Assembly (NCBI GenBank): GCA_958510875.1
Contig: OY294067.1
Span: forward strand, 199,270,524-199,334,523
From: Endomychus coccineus
Lineage: Eukaryota; Arthropoda; Insecta; Coleoptera; Endomychidae
DNA length: 64,000 bases
Direction of reading: 5' to 3'
A program made the position numbers and the translations under genes. Below the pieces are notes generated by a model. It saw nothing but the letters and a program-made list of their open reading frames with translations, searched no databases and was not told the DNA's origin. Of this stretch, positions 1-11,685 are shown piece by piece. Numbering within the stretch: position 1 is the stretch's first letter; every line of letters begins with the position of its first letter.

Positions 1-430
1 TCTGTAGATTTTCACTCATTACTATAACTAGATCCTCATTCAAATCATCCTATTGTAAAAGACGATCTAAATTTAAAGCATATATATAATGATCATGTGG
101 GAACTGATATGACTCTTGGAAAATTCGAAAATATATGTTCATGCTGTTGGAAGGAACAATATGTGGAATATATAGAAAGATATTTGATAATTTCATACAT
201 CTATATATCTGTTTTATAAAAGAAAAACCTAATAAGAAACTATTCAATAGATGTTTGAAGCTGTTCAATACCTGCTTGAAGCTGTTTAACACGTTGACTG
301 CCATAGGGGAATTCTTCAAGTAGCATGATCTATGCCAAGCTGTGTAAACTACTTTATGCAATAAAAAAAATATGAAATAACTATAATTTGATACCATTAA
401 AAAATTATTTTCGTTTTGAAAAAAATCATA
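1..430. other. AT-rich sequence, no gene recognised
   Basis: Short open frames on both strands show no known motif. About 240-300 holds a short imperfect tandem repeat built around TTGAAGCTGTTCAATACC. An inverted repeat (GTTGGCGT near 449, ACGCCAAC near 478) just downstream could be a terminal hairpin of the piggyBac remnant, but I could not fix its ends. Confidence 0.4.
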
Positions 431-1116
431 GGCAAATTATCTCGTAGTTGGCGTCTTGAAAAAAATGTATACCCCCAAACGCCAACCACGACTTATCTCG
501 TATCACCCCTTCTACCGCTTAGTTGCACACGTTCAGTTTAGTATCGCGCGCCGACAGGTCTGACCAAAATCAAACTTGCAGTTTTATTGTTGTATTCATT
601 ACATGCGGTCGAATATGTCGCGAAAGAGAGCTCTTACGCAAGATGAGTTAGGAATGTATGCAAATCTTATTGAAACAGAGTGGGACGAATTTCTGAGGGA
701 TAATTCAGATGACGAAAATTACGAGCCCTCAGATATAAGTGGTGATTCTTCTGAAAGCGAGTACGGATGAAATGATTCAATTTTGTAGAAGATTGTGACT
801 TGCAATTCGACTCCCGAAATTTGACAATAAATAATCTTCTGGATCTGTTCTTCACGCAGAAATTTTTGAATCTCCTTTTAACGCAGACTAATCTGTACGC
901 TAATCAAGCAATAGATAAGATGGGCCCAATAAGAAGATCCTCACGATTCACTCGCTGGAAGGTAGTCGACGCTTCGTAAATGAAAATTTTCTGGGTTTGT
1001 TATTACATATGGGGCCTTGTACGCTGCCATATATTATCAGAGACTACAATAATGGAATATCTGGCGTTGACAGGTCAGATCAGATGCTGTTATATTATTC
1101 TGCATTACGAAAAACA

Positions 1117-1176
1117 TGTTGAGGGAAATAAATAATTTTCTAATACAAAACTAGCACTATCGTTTACTCTATGTTT
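1117..1176 (+). repeat. Truncated 5' LTR of the Copia element
   Basis: Matches the first 60 or so bases of the 3' LTR at 3759 (TGTTGAGG, then AATAATTTTCTAATACAAAA) with few differences. The match ends after CTCTATGTTT, where a deletion joins the LTR to integrase sequence. Confidence 0.85.
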
Positions 1177-1191
1177 AATAAACATAGAGCA

Positions 1192-1736
1192 GCTTGGACT
1201 GAATTTGACTTCTGCTGATAATGATTTGTGTGAAGGGTGCATATTTGGAAAACAGCACCGAGAGTCTTTTCATGACAGAGCGAACCGACCTTCAGGATGC
1301 GGACAATGGATTCACGCTGATGTTTGTGGCCATTTTCAAGAAGAATCAATTGCAGGATCTCGATATTTTCTTTGTTTCAAGGATGATTTCTCGATTTTCA
1401 GGAGAGTATTTTTCTTGAAACAAAAATCCCAAGTGGCAAATTGTTTCGAAACGTTCATAAATGAAGCCAAGACTGCTGATAATACCGTTAAAGAGCTATT
1501 TTGTGAAGGTGGAGGTGAATTTATCAATGAACATACTTTTCCGTAGACATGGAATCACCGTTCGTAAGACAATGCCTTATTCTCCTCAACAGAATGGTTC
1601 TTCAGAGAGAGAAAATAGGACACTTGTTGAGGCTGCCAGGTCTATGATTCATTCCAAAGGGTTATCAATAAAATTTTGGGCAGAAGCAATAAATACTGCG
1701 GCTTTCGTTTTGAATCGTACTGGACCTACCAGATAA
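1192..1736 (+). pseudogene. Copia integrase (GAG_pre-integrase and rve core), broken
   Basis: Two overlapping frames together resemble a Copia integrase. The first (1205-1546) has a zinc-binding remnant (CEGCIFGKQHRESF), the first catalytic Asp region (WIHADVCGHF) and a second Asp region changed to FCEGGGEF, where families usually have SDNGGEF. The second frame (from about 1540) carries the catalytic Glu region (NGSSERENRTLVEAARSMI) and ends at a stop at 1736. The frame change near 1540 and the lost Asp mean no active enzyme. Confidence 0.85.
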
Positions 1737-1763
1737 GGAACAAAATCGCCTATTGAACTGTAG

Positions 1764-3185
1764 TTGAGATGTGGATCTCCAAAAATTGATTACTTAAAGA
1801 TTTTCGGAACAAAATGTTATGTCCATGTTCCAAAAAGTAAAAGACATAAGTTAGACAAAAAGGTTATTCCTTGTCTTTTTGTTGGTTATACTGGAGATCA
1901 TAGTGGATATCGATTATGGAATATTGCCAGTAACTCGATCATTTTGTCACGAGATGTCATTTTTGACAAAGAACGTCTCATTCAGAGACCTATGAATACT
2001 TTAATTGCCAAGCCTCTGGTTGAAGAAAAAGTGATTCATGTGGAAAATATTTCCGAGGTTCCGACAGAACTAAGTCCATCTGTAATTAAAATTTTTCCTC
2101 CTGAAAATGCTCAACCCGTCTTGCCTCAATTAGAAGAAGAGTTACATGAAGAAGTTGCTTCCAATGTTGTTCGATGAAGTGGTCACACTAGGCAGACACC
2201 TACCTATCTCAGTGAAAACTACATGTTAATTGATGAAAAAGATTTGTCTTTTACTGAAGCAGTCAGTTCGAATGAAAAGCATTTGTGGCGACAGGCTATG
2301 CAAAATGAGCTGAGCTCGTTAGCTGAGAATGATACTTGGACTTTAGTGGAACTTCCCAAAGACAAGAAAGTGGTATCTAATCGCTGGGTTCTCAAAATAA
2401 AGAAGAAGCACAATGGAGAAATTGATAAATATAAAGCTCGTTTAGTAGCGCTAGGCTATACCCAGGAGCCAGGTGTGGATTTTGATCAAACATTCAGTCC
2501 TGTGGCTCGTTTTGACACTGTGAGGGCGCTTCTTAGTGTAGCTGAGAAATGCGATTTTGGACAATTCGATGTCCAAACGGCTTTCCTTTATGGAACGTTG
2601 TCTGAAGAAGTATACTTGCATCAGCCCATTGGTTTTAATGATGGCAGTGATGGTGTGTGTAAATTGAATCGAAGTATGTATGGATTGAAGCAGTCTCCAC
2701 GTTGCTGGAATCAGAGATTTGTTCAGTTCATGGAGAAACACAATATGAAACATAGTGATGCTGATCTCTGTCTTTTCATTAAGGAATGTCGTAGTGGTCG
2801 AAAGTTGATGATAGCCATCTACGTTGATGATGGAATCATGATTGGAGATAAAGATGAAATCAATTCATTTTTAGTCGGACTGGAAAAAGAGTTCAAAATT
2901 ACAACTGGAAAACTAGAATCATTCCTTGGAATGCAGATCGAGAAGAAAGAAGATGGATCTTTTTTCATGCATCAAGAGTTCTATACGAAAAACATTCTTT
3001 CAAAATTTAATATGAATGATTCGAATACTGTGTCAACTCCTTGTGAAAGGAAATGCATTGATGATTCCGATATCTTTTTGGAAAAGCATGTACCCTATAG
3101 AGAACCAGTTGGTAGTTTGCTGTATTCAGCTATGACAACTCGCCCGGATCTGACTTACTCTGTGAGTTGTATCAGAAGTACTTGA
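1764..3185 (+). pseudogene. Copia reverse transcriptase (RVT_2), broken
   Basis: One frame read through a nonsense codon at 2175-2177. Up to there is the integrase-RT linker (GYRLWN at about 1910). The RT itself follows from 2223: NRWVLKIKKKHNGEIDKYKARLV, then FDQTFSPVARFDTVR, FDVQTAFLYG with the motif A Asp, MYGLKQSPRCW, and the catalytic YVDD at about 2821-2832. Conserved TRPDLTYSVS lies near the end. A small deletion at about 3180 shifts the frame into the RNase H part. The catalytic box is intact, so decay is recent, but the gene is closed by the nonsense codon, the frameshift and the missing 5' part. Confidence 0.9.
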
Positions 3186-3234
3186 TCATCCTAAGAGATC
3201 TGACTGGACGGCCGTCAAGCGAATTTTCAAATAC

Positions 3235-3777
3235 TTGAATGGAACTTGTAACTATGGTTTATTTTATAGAGGAAATTCGAATCAATTGTTGAAGTGCTAC
3301 TCTGATTCTGACTTCGCGAATGACTGTAAAACTCGTCGATCTAGAACTGGAGTCGTAACGATGTTTGGAGAAGGAGCTATAACTTGGATGAGCCGCAAGC
3401 AAGGGACTACCGCTCTCAGTACTACTGAGGCTGAATACATTGCTGCCTGTAAAGCTACTAAGGATCTGGTATGGATCAAGCGATTGAAGAAGGAAATCTG
3501 CAATGTTCATTCGATACCTACTTTGTTTTTGGACAATCAAAGTACAATTCGTTTGATAAGGAATCCCGAATTCCATCGGAGAACTAAACATATTGAAGTT
3601 CATTTTCACTTTGTTCGAGAAAAACTTCTGGATGGTGAATTTACCTTGGAGCATGTACCTAGTGCAAGGCAGTTGGCCGACATATTCACTAAAAATCTAC
3701 ATCCAGGACCTTTCATGAAAAACAGAGAGTTACTTGGAGTGTTATGTTTTGGGGGAAGTGTTGAGGAAAATAAATAA
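3235..3777 (+). pseudogene. Copia RNase H domain, 3' part of pol
   Basis: The frame encodes the usual C-terminal Copia RNase HI domain: SDSDFANDCKTRRSRTG (first Asp), TALSTTEAEYIA (Glu), FLDNQSTIRL (Asp), RTKHIEVHFHFVRE and LADIFTKNL near the end. Its stop at 3775-3777 falls inside the 3' LTR. The upstream frame joins it through a small deletion near 3180. The domain is complete but no longer in frame with the RT. Confidence 0.88.
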
Positions 3778-3923
3778 TTTTCTAATACAAAACTAGCACT
3801 ATCGTTTACTCTATGTTTATCTCTACTCCTTAGTAACGTATTGTGTATTTTATATAGTTATCTTGTCAAATAAATATTTGTCTGTGCTGGCATTTTTTAT
3901 TTAACTTATTCGAATACTCAACA
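3759..3923 (+). repeat. 3' LTR of the Copia element (165 bp)
   Basis: Starts TGTTGAG and ends CTCAACA, a 7-bp inverted repeat framing TG...CA. It holds an AATAAA signal near 3870. AAACA follows directly and repeats the five bases before 1117. Confidence 0.93.
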
Positions 3924-4454
3924 AAACAAGTAGATGGCCGAAGAAATTGTTTCTACATTTTTATCAATGTTTATTCAAAATGCTCATTTGTTATATCAAA
4001 AAGCAGCCAATTCAGACATAGGAACTCTAAAATTCAGAGAAGCTTTTGTCTCCACGCTAATCGGAGATAAAATGCCCAAGAAAAGCACTATACCTCACAA
4101 TTCTGAAACATTTCATTATTTGGAGGTCATATCACCAACTGAAAAAAAAGCGCGTCCGACTTAACCTTGCCGTGTTTGCACGGCCGAAAAACGCCGGCTA
4201 GAAACAAGGTATTCTTGTACAGTGTGTGAAGGAAAACCCGCCTTGTGTGTGGAAGAATGCTTCAAAAAATATCATGTATAAACGTATTTTATAAATCATA
4301 TATTGTGCATTTAAGAAGTTTACTTTATGAAAGTTATGTTTCACTTTGTTTTTGAATAAATACTCGGTTTATTTGACTTGTGTCTTTCTCGTTGCCATAT
4401 ATATTTGAATGGACCTATCGCAGACGCCTGATGTCTATATTTAGTACGTATTTG

Positions 4455-4860
4455 CTACGAGATAGAAATAGGATTTGAACTTGGTGCTACTATTATAGAC
4501 CGAGTTAAAAATTCTGGAATTACATCTTTGATGAATGGGTATGTTTCATACACAGACAATGATAATAAACGTTTGAAAAATGCATGTTGGGAGATTGGTG
4601 ATCAACCCCTCAAAATTATTGATGACAAGGGTAATTTTAGTGTGTGTATACCATTTAAAAGTATTATGGGATTTGCAGAGGATTTCAATAGAATTATCGT
4701 GAATATTCGTCAAGAATTGGAGTTGCAACAGTTGAGTCACAGGAAATTTTATGGAAAATGCCACATGTATCAGTTGCAGACGCTCGAAAATTACAATTAT
4801 TGAAATATGTCATACATAGGCAATTGAGACTACATCCCAACTGGTTCAGTTAAATAAAGT
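4455..4860 (+). pseudogene. Fragment of a Polinton-like major capsid gene, distinct from the one at 34580
   Basis: A frame open upstream of 4528 reads an FELGATIIDRVKNSGITS-like stretch, then IIDDKGNFSVCIPF, MGFAEDFNRIIVNIRQELEL. After a frameshift at about 4740 comes ILWKMPHVSVADARKLQLLKYV. From memory this matches the second half of jelly roll 1 and the linker in a group of arthropod Polinton-type double-jelly-roll capsid proteins. The intact MCP at 34580-35845 has the equivalent region (SFLLI... then SMELKVKYIFPNDIIREKLL) but is clearly different in sequence. It is 5'- and 3'-truncated. The family call is from motif memory only. Confidence 0.5.
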
Positions 4861-5939
4861 AATTGTTGTATGAAATTGAGGATTCCATATCATAATTAAA
4901 TGTAGAATTATATAATATTATATTCGATGAGAAAGTTCCAAGAAGTAAGGTTAGAGTTGAAACAAACTGTACAAGTAACATACTATATGAATACATTTTT
5001 CATAAGGATATATTTCTAACACCACATCTATTTAATTATCCTGGAGAGGAGTAGGGATGGAACACAATACCACGATAGTTATCTATAGATATTTTCGATA
5101 TCATTTTGCTCTTATCGGCACACTGAAAGCAGTATATAATCTTTTCAAATTGAATATACACTCTGAACAATACAATCTATGTTTACAAGGGATAAAACTT
5201 GTATTAATCTCTTTTTTATTACAAATTCCACAAAGCTTCATCATTCAGTTTCTCGTATGAGATCAGGTTATAGACTGAGGAAAATAAAAAATCAATTTAT
5301 TATTTATATCATTTATAATCATCGGTTTACAATGATAGTAAATTTATAAAATAATTATGAATATGTAAGCTATTATTCACAGCACAGTAACAATTATTTG
5401 AAGTATGATTGTCCAAACAAAGAGGTTCACCCATTATCAGTTTTGAACAGTTGACATCATTTTATAAATCTATAACAACTATCGATCCTCCATTAATTTC
5501 TTCCAAAAGTTGTCTTATGGCTAACGATTTTTCTTCTCCTCTAACATATATACGATTGATATTCATCTCAACTGTATGTTTTTTTTTTAATATTCTCCAA
5601 TTCCCTATTCTTGATAAACCCACTAACATATGGAATACAATGATGATTCCTCTCGAGATATTGAATTTGTCTCTCAAAGTTTTCATCTAACTCGCTATAT
5701 GGTTTGGGATAATTGGATAGACTGTTTTCCATTCGTAATACACTATTCTTTTATTCTAAATTCAGGCACTTTGAAGGCTTGTACATCTATTACGATGAAC
5801 CTCATATTGGTGAATGTCGAATACTGAAGAGAGAGATTGAACTTATCAAATCAAATTACGGATATTTCCGGTCATTGCCGAATATTCAATAATCTTATCA
5901 TTCATTATTATACAGTAAGCTCTTGTTTCATCCGGGAAA
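4861..5939. other. AT-rich stretch, no gene recognised
   Basis: Open frames of 60-93 codons occur on both strands (for example 5409-5690 on +) but none has a motif I know or a frame-specific composition. Probably old decayed transposon sequence. Confidence 0.4.
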
Positions 5940-6690
5940 TTGATTTAACTCTCAAATTCCAATTTTCATTTGATACCCATAAAGGTATAGTTGGAGGTTT
6001 TTCTTCATTTACATGCACCATATGGGATTCTTCCATAAAAAAGTCGAAAATTCACATTCTACGCGTCAAGACCTTTCATTTGACACTCATAACGCTATAC
6101 TTCAAAAAATAAAAATTTCGAACCCTTATCGCGGAAGATCGGTCAAAGTGATCGATACATAAAAGTATATTATTCAGCACATCACGTATATTCAGAATAT
6201 GCAATAAAATAACCACTTCCGGTTTCACTTCCGCAATTTTGACATCTCATATTTGTTTTGAGAAAAAGTTGAAAATTCACATTCTGCACGTCAACACCTT
6301 TCATTTGATACCCATAAAGCTACAGTTAGAGGTTTTTCTTCATATACATGCACCATATGGGATTTTTTCATGAAAAAGTGGAAAATTCACATTCTGCGCG
6401 TCAACACCTTCCATTTGATACCCATAAAGCTATAGTTAGAGGTTTTTCTTCATATACATGCACCATATGGGATTTTTTCATGAAAAAGTGGAAAATTCAC
6501 ATTCCACGCGTCAAGACCTTTCATTTGAGAATCATAACGCTATACTTTAAAAAATAAAAATTTCAAACCCTTATCGCGGAAGATCGGTCAAACTGATCGA
6601 TATATAAATAGTATATTCATATTCAGCACATTACGTAGATTCAGAATATGCAATAAAATAACCACTTCCGGTTTCACTTCCATGATTCAA
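5940..6690. repeat. Compound tandem repeat
   Basis: A unit around GAAAATTCACATTCTGCGCGTCAAGACCTTTCATTTGA occurs near 6047, 6270, 6380 and 6490. It is linked to TTTTTCTTCATATACATGCACCATATGGGATT. A longer module, from CTTATCGCGGAAGATCGGTCAAA through CACTTCCGGTTTCACTTCC, occurs twice (about 6122-6235 and 6570-6680). A block of about 450 bp is therefore duplicated, with an inner repeat of about 118 bp. The short frames here are by-products of the repeat. Confidence 0.85.
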
Positions 6691-6950
6691 CATGTCGTAT
6701 TTGTTTTGATCTGCGTGTGTGTGACCTCAACAGAAATGAGAAAATTACAAGTCTCAAATTACTATTTTCAAACTAATTGTGTGACACAAAATGAAAATCA
6801 CATGCTTTGGAATTCTCATGTGCAAGGCTAAGCTCACCTTTACCTATAATCAAGGCAAAACAGGTGACATTAGGCTAGACACACCTTTTACGTGACAAAC
6901 CTGGGGTGCACCGGAGTTATATCTACTACATTAAAGTCGATTGTTATCAT

Positions 6951-7300
6951 GTCCTCCATAGCTGAGCGGTTAAGGAGATGATTTTGGAATTCATTTCCCG
7001 GGTTCGAATCTGGTGTAGGACAAAATTCATTTCAGTAGAGTTAACTCAGATTATATATACTACATCAAAATCACTTGTTCTCAATTCCTTCATAGCTGAG
7101 CGGTTAAGGCGTAGACCTTGGAATTTATTTCTCGGGTTCGAATCTGGTGTAGGAACTAAATATTAATTTCAGTAGAAGTTACTCAGGGTATATACTACAT
7201 TAAAATTAATTTGTTTCAAGTCCTCCATAGCTGGGCGGTTAAGCCACCTAACTTTGGAATTTATTTCTCGGGTTCGAATCTGGTGTGTAGAAAAAAAAAT
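6951..7300 (+). repeat. Three tandem units with tRNA-like Pol III boxes
   Basis: Three copies, about 125 bp apart (starts near 6951, 7078 and 7219), each hold TAGCTGAGCGG (perfect RNA polymerase III A box; TAGCTGGGCGG in the third) and GGTTCGAATCT (near-perfect B box). The first copy can pair its ends as an acceptor stem (TCCTCCA with TGTAGGA, one mismatch). The T stem is poorly paired, so these are tRNA-derived, SINE-like units rather than clear tRNA genes. The spacers share a CAGTAGAGTTAACTCAG-like stretch and TATACTACAT-AAA. Confidence 0.65.
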
Positions 7301-7799
7301 ATTCATCTCAGTAGAATGTGAGTACACAGATGACTAGTTCACAGACTGCAGATTGGAAAAACCATGTTGGGAGAATCATAGATTACCAAACCATAGCCTA
7401 CCTGCCCATCGATTGATGGAGCATAGACCATAGTTGGATGTACCATAGATTACCAAACCATAGACCATCGATTGGTGAACCATATGACTGCGCATGCGCG
7501 ATTGTGGATGACTTTGGAATGGAACGTTTTCTGCAAAATGAACCTTATGAAGATTTACATGCAAAAAAGGTCAATTTTGAGGGAGAACTGTCCTAGTACA
7601 TCTACTGTCGAAAAATAATACGACCGTGTTGTTGGCCTTGGTCATTCTCAATAAGAGTCGTACTCAAAAATCTTGACGCGTCAGATACATAAAAAAGGTG
7701 TGAAGTAATTAACTATCGCAAATTGAATCACAATACTATTAACGACAAGTACTTCCTAACAAATATAACTGACTTGCTAGACAAATTGTACAAATAACA
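7301..7799. other. Short repeats around ACCATAGATTACCAAACCATAG
   Basis: At 7370-7480 the string ACCATAGATTACCAAACCATAG and ATCGATTG recur in direct and inverted order. No gene was seen in the rest. Confidence 0.4.
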
Positions 7800-8400
7800 G
7801 TATTTTACTACATTGGATCTGGCCAGTTAATTTTACCAGATAGAAATGAATGAATACGATATCACGACTACTTTCAGTACTGAAACTGGTCATTTCGCAT
7901 ATTTGAGAATGCCCTGTGGTTCTAAAAACGCCCCAGAAAAGTTCCAGAGAGCGATGAATAATATTTTTCGGGGAATTCAGAATGCAAAATGCTTAGTGTA
8001 CTTGACGATATAATTATGCTTTCTATGTCACTACAGGAAACTCTAGTTTAAGTAAAATGCTTATATCAGCGACTCACTCCAATTTTGAAATCCAATAATA
8101 CAAGTCTGAATTTCTTCGTAAGGTAGTAGCATAACTTGCGCACATCGTGACACCAGATGATGTGAAACCAAATTCTGTAAATATTACCACAATTAAAAAC
8201 TACATGCTTCCAAAAACAAAACAAATGGAACGATTTCTAGAATTACCAGGCTACTACCTCAAATTTATGAATAATTTTTACAAAACACCTAACTAATTGT
8301 TTCAAAAATGGTAAAATATGTCTCAATGGCGGATACATCTTGTTTTGAAGCCTGCAAAGAAGAATATGATCAAACAGTTACCTATAAAAAATAAACAACC
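7800..8400 (+). pseudogene. Gypsy-type reverse transcriptase fragment
   Basis: Read through frameshifts, it gives the Ty3/Gypsy RT core: YFTTLDLA (motif A), FAYLRMPCGSKNAPEKFQRAM (motif B region), CLVYLDDIIM (YxDD box, at about 7997). A connection region then follows: HIVTPDDVKPNS, KQMERFLELPGYYLKFMNNF (usually GFLGLLGYYRKFI). Several stops and indels make it inactive. No LTRs could be assigned. Confidence 0.85.
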
Positions 8401-8924
8401 ACCGTTATCCAATGGAGATACTTTCGAAAAACTGAAGACTTTCTAGCCTTCGTCACAGTCTACTCTCTTTTCTCCAAGAACTCTGAAACCACCAAAGATG
8501 GTACTGCAAAATCTTGAAAACCCCTCGGGTAACAGGAACAAGCACTGGTGCAAACATGGAAGAAACGTTCTCAATTACTGGAAACCTTGAAAAAGCGTCG
8601 CTCATTATTAGGAATACTTGATTATCAGCATAATCAATATGAACTCGTATCTCCTGATACTGAATTTAGCAATTCGTTGACTACTAAGTTCAGGAGGTTG
8701 ACAAGAATATCATCGTTTGATGTAGCAGAAGTACCTTCTGACCAGCTAACTGAACTTAGCTTGATTTCCGGAAGATATATGCCAGCATGCTCCAGAAATT
8801 CATCACTTGGTTTGTGTGGAAGAGGTGGATCCTTTTCCATGTCGATGACCTTCCTTATAGACAAACTGGTAGTCATATGCTCTTACTATGGATGTTCGAC
8901 ATCATATTCTAGGGAACAAATGAT
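8401..8924. other. Low-evidence open frame 8548-8943 (+), otherwise nothing
   Basis: A 131-codon frame on + (8548-8943) and an 80-codon frame on - overlap. Neither shows a domain I know. The area lies between two Gypsy scraps of opposite orientation, so it may be unrecognised retrotransposon sequence. Confidence 0.3.
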
Positions 8925-9010
8925 CGGATGTTACAGATCCTAGTTTGAAAACTCCAGGAAGAGGTTTGTGGTCTGTAACAAATGACACATGGTATAGAAT
9001 GAACTTAAAA
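8925..9010 (-). pseudogene. Possible Gypsy RNase H scrap
   Basis: The reverse strand reads FVTDHKPLPGVFK, matching the Ty3/Gypsy RNase H signature TDHKPL. It is followed by SVTSDHLF and a stop. Only about 25 residues are readable. Its orientation is opposite to the Gypsy RT scrap at 7800-8400, so it comes from a separate insertion or an inversion. Confidence 0.45.
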
Positions 9011-11685
9011 ATTTAATAACACCAAACTATGAATTCGAAAGCCTTAGGCCTGTCTGTTCCATCCTTATCAACATGAGACAACTGAGCAGAGATGACTTAA
9101 GACTTATATGACAGAGGACGAACTTCATCGTAGAGCATATTGGTTTGATCCCTGGTCAGTATTTTGTCAACATTCTTCAAGGAATTCTCTTGAAGGTGTG
9201 TCCAATCCCACACTGCATCGTCATGAAGTAACCTACACGAAAATTGGAATTTGGTACATTGATGACCCCAGGAAGGGCCTGTAATTCTGTCTTGTTTCCT
9301 TCGACATTTCCTCGAAAATGGTGTATCTTTTCCTGGGACGAACCTGAGTCCCAAGAATTCAATAAATAATGCTACTATAAGACATTTGCGCTTCACCGTT
9401 CACATTTTACTGTTCAATTGCAGACAACGATTTTGTTGAGCAATAAATTCTGATATTGTATGTTCTACTTTCCCTATACAATGATGATACCTATAATATA
9501 ATGCTACTGCATTCATTTGAGGCCGGAAATGAGCTATATTTTTCAAAATGTTATTGTTTCGAACCTCACTTACTTGCTGCGGATGCATGATATTATAAGC
9601 TAAATTGTAAAGACCGTCTTCACACAATGTGATGGAATGACCGATGTCACTTCATCTCTTGATACTGAATCTGCACGGTCGTAAAATTGGAATGAAGCTA
9701 AGTCACTCATCTTGGCCATCCCATGGGTTGAGTTGTATCAAAAGATTTGATACCACTTGGAGATGCGTAGATTCCTGGGACTTCTTATGGAGATTCTTCC
9801 ACCCCTGATAATATCCATGCTAGGAGGTCGGTCAGTATACTGTGCATACACCTAACGGGTTGTGTATGTCCCGAAAGACTAGACTCATGCATCCGCATGA
9901 GCCGAATAAAAGCGTGAGCAGCAGGCTTTTCATGTTTAAGGTAGGTAAATCGTAGTCTCTGTTCAACCGCTATGTAGGAAACAATTACGTACCGTATAAG
10001 CCTAAAGGAGTACAGACTTTGTTCGCTACACTCACGCCGCTTTTTGCATAAGCCGATGGAGAGCACATGCGGCTTATCTTGGAAGTTGATATACTATTAC
10101 ACGGGTACAACAACAGCTGCCAGTGAATGGTAGAGGGCGCTCAGATACGTGTTCTAATCGCATAGTCTTCAGAAACTATACACATGAACCATATCAGAGT
10201 ATTAATAGTTATAACTGGAGGTTTCGAATATCTGGACAAGAAAATCACTAGTTTGAAGCAGTATAGACTAACATAAAATCAAATAGTGCAAAGCACATCA
10301 TAATACTGTTTCACGCTAACCGATCCAAGGTCTTTGACAATTTTCTTGGATATTAAAATCACTAACTATTCTTCCAATTTATCATTCTAATTGGATATAG
10401 GGCAGAAAAGAGCAGCATTTATGATAAATACTAGTTGTACCTACGTAGTTCGCCTTGGCATATACAACCCATATTGCAACTGTTACTTACTCCCACGGCG
10501 AGGGTCATGGAGTCTAGGCAGTTCTGGAGGGCTATAGGATAGAAGTTGCGAAATGAAACAAATGGTGAATCGATTATCAAAATAATCAAAATCCTAATTA
10601 TCACCAAAACTAAAAAACATTTGATTGAATTAATTCACATAAGTATGTGAATTATTACCCGTGGAATTGATGTTCATGATTGAAAACAAGAATAATTCCA
10701 TTGCTGTGTGAATTTTCCAGAATAGTTGTTCTAAATGGACCTCAATACAACAACTGACTCCTATTTCTCGTCGTGAGAAATAATTCATTGTAGTTGTGAG
10801 AATATTATACTTAATTTAAGATTGTGGTTTGGAAGAGCAATTCCATATTTCCATAATTATTTACTATATTTAATAAGCGTATGCGTGTAAGATTTTTATT
10901 TAGAACGTGGATGGGAAACTGCAATGTTATTCGATGAGAGATGTGGTTGAAAACAGGTCTTAACTGAATACATGGTCAAGCATGAGACATTAATACAACT
11001 TGATCTGGATTATGTTCACTGGAACTTGTTTTATCAGTCGCGTTTGACAATCTTTCAATAAATGGAAACTGTATATCTACAAAAATATTTATAATGATTA
11101 TATCATTATCAAATTTCATAACTTCGTTATACTACTAAAAACCTGATTATTAAATCAACTTACTATCATTCGAAACAAGTAATGAGCTTACGCTGCAAGC
11201 GTTCGTCAAACTTCTCATGCAGCTTTTTCTGTATTTATAATTAAATTGGTTGATTCAATAAACCTTATATAAGTTTTTGTTTGTCGAGTTCCTTAATTGG
11301 AATTTTTCGTTCAATAATGTATGCTCTATGGATATGCTTCTAGAAAGTAAACGCTCATGTATAGTTGCGTCGCTGAAAAATTTTTCACACGTCATCAATG
11401 ACTGAGCGTATGAAGTGAATCAAAACTTTTTGGTCAAATTAACATCTACATACTATATTTATTTTCCATATTTCTTAACAATAACTATAGATACAGACAT
11501 CCGTGTTCATTACTGTCAATACAAGATCACTCAACTTCTTCTTCAATTATACAATTTCTATAATAGTAATTAACCCTCTTGCTCGAAGACAATAATAAAA
11601 AACATTACATTCATTCGATCATTGAAAGGACTGCAACATCTACTAGCCTGTTTGGATTAGCTAATTAAGAAAATTTCTCTATGAT
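9011..11685. other. No gene recognised
   Basis: Minus-strand frames at 9097-9396, 9400-9627 and 9785-10066 are open for 75-99 codons but have no motif I know. At 10019-10045 there is a TTGTTCGCTACACTCACGCC string whose variants recur at 12417 and 12475, so it belongs to a dispersed repeat. 10150-11680 is plain AT-rich sequence. Confidence 0.4.

Larger units (their letters stand above)
1117..3923 (+). mobile_element. Ty1/Copia LTR retrotransposon, internally deleted
   Basis: The 3' LTR (3759-3923) begins TGTTGAGG and ends CTCAACA. The 5' end at 1117 begins with the same TGTTGAGG, and both ends are flanked by the 5-bp target duplication AAACA (1112-1116 and 3924-3928). A polypurine tract GGGGGAAG directly precedes the 3' LTR. 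The 5' LTR breaks off after about 60 bp and joins the integrase region, so the rest of the LTR, primer-binding site, gag and protease are missing. The remaining order, integrase then reverse transcriptase then RNase H, is diagnostic of Copia. It sits inside a piggyBac transposase codon, so it is the younger of the two elements. Confidence 0.93.
615..4280 (+). pseudogene. piggyBac-type transposase remnant, split by a Copia insertion
   Basis: Decayed piggyBac-family (DDE_Tnp_1_7) cut-and-paste transposase. The acidic N-terminus opens at 615 (MSRKRALTQDELGMYANL) and stops at 770. Reading on through frameshifts, about 840-1116 gives family-typical stretches: a LYANQAID segment, an LGLLLHMGPCTLP-like segment, then GVDRSDQMLLYYSALRKT. 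The last belongs to the C-terminal third, so the catalytic core between them is deleted. The reading continues after the Copia element at 3924 (SRWPKKLFLHF) and ends at about 4170-4280 in a Cys-rich RING/PHD-like finger (CRVCTAEKRR, YSCTVCEGKPALCVEECF), as in active piggyBac transposases. Non-functional. The flanking TTAA target duplications and terminal inverted repeats are not clear. Confidence 0.8.

Noticed and set aside
8548..8943. 131-codon frame as a gene
   Set aside because: No motif and no related copy; it lies between transposon scraps and matches the length expected now and then by chance.
9785..10066. 93-codon minus frame as a gene
   Set aside because: Part lies in a dispersed GTTCGCTAC repeat and no domain is visible.
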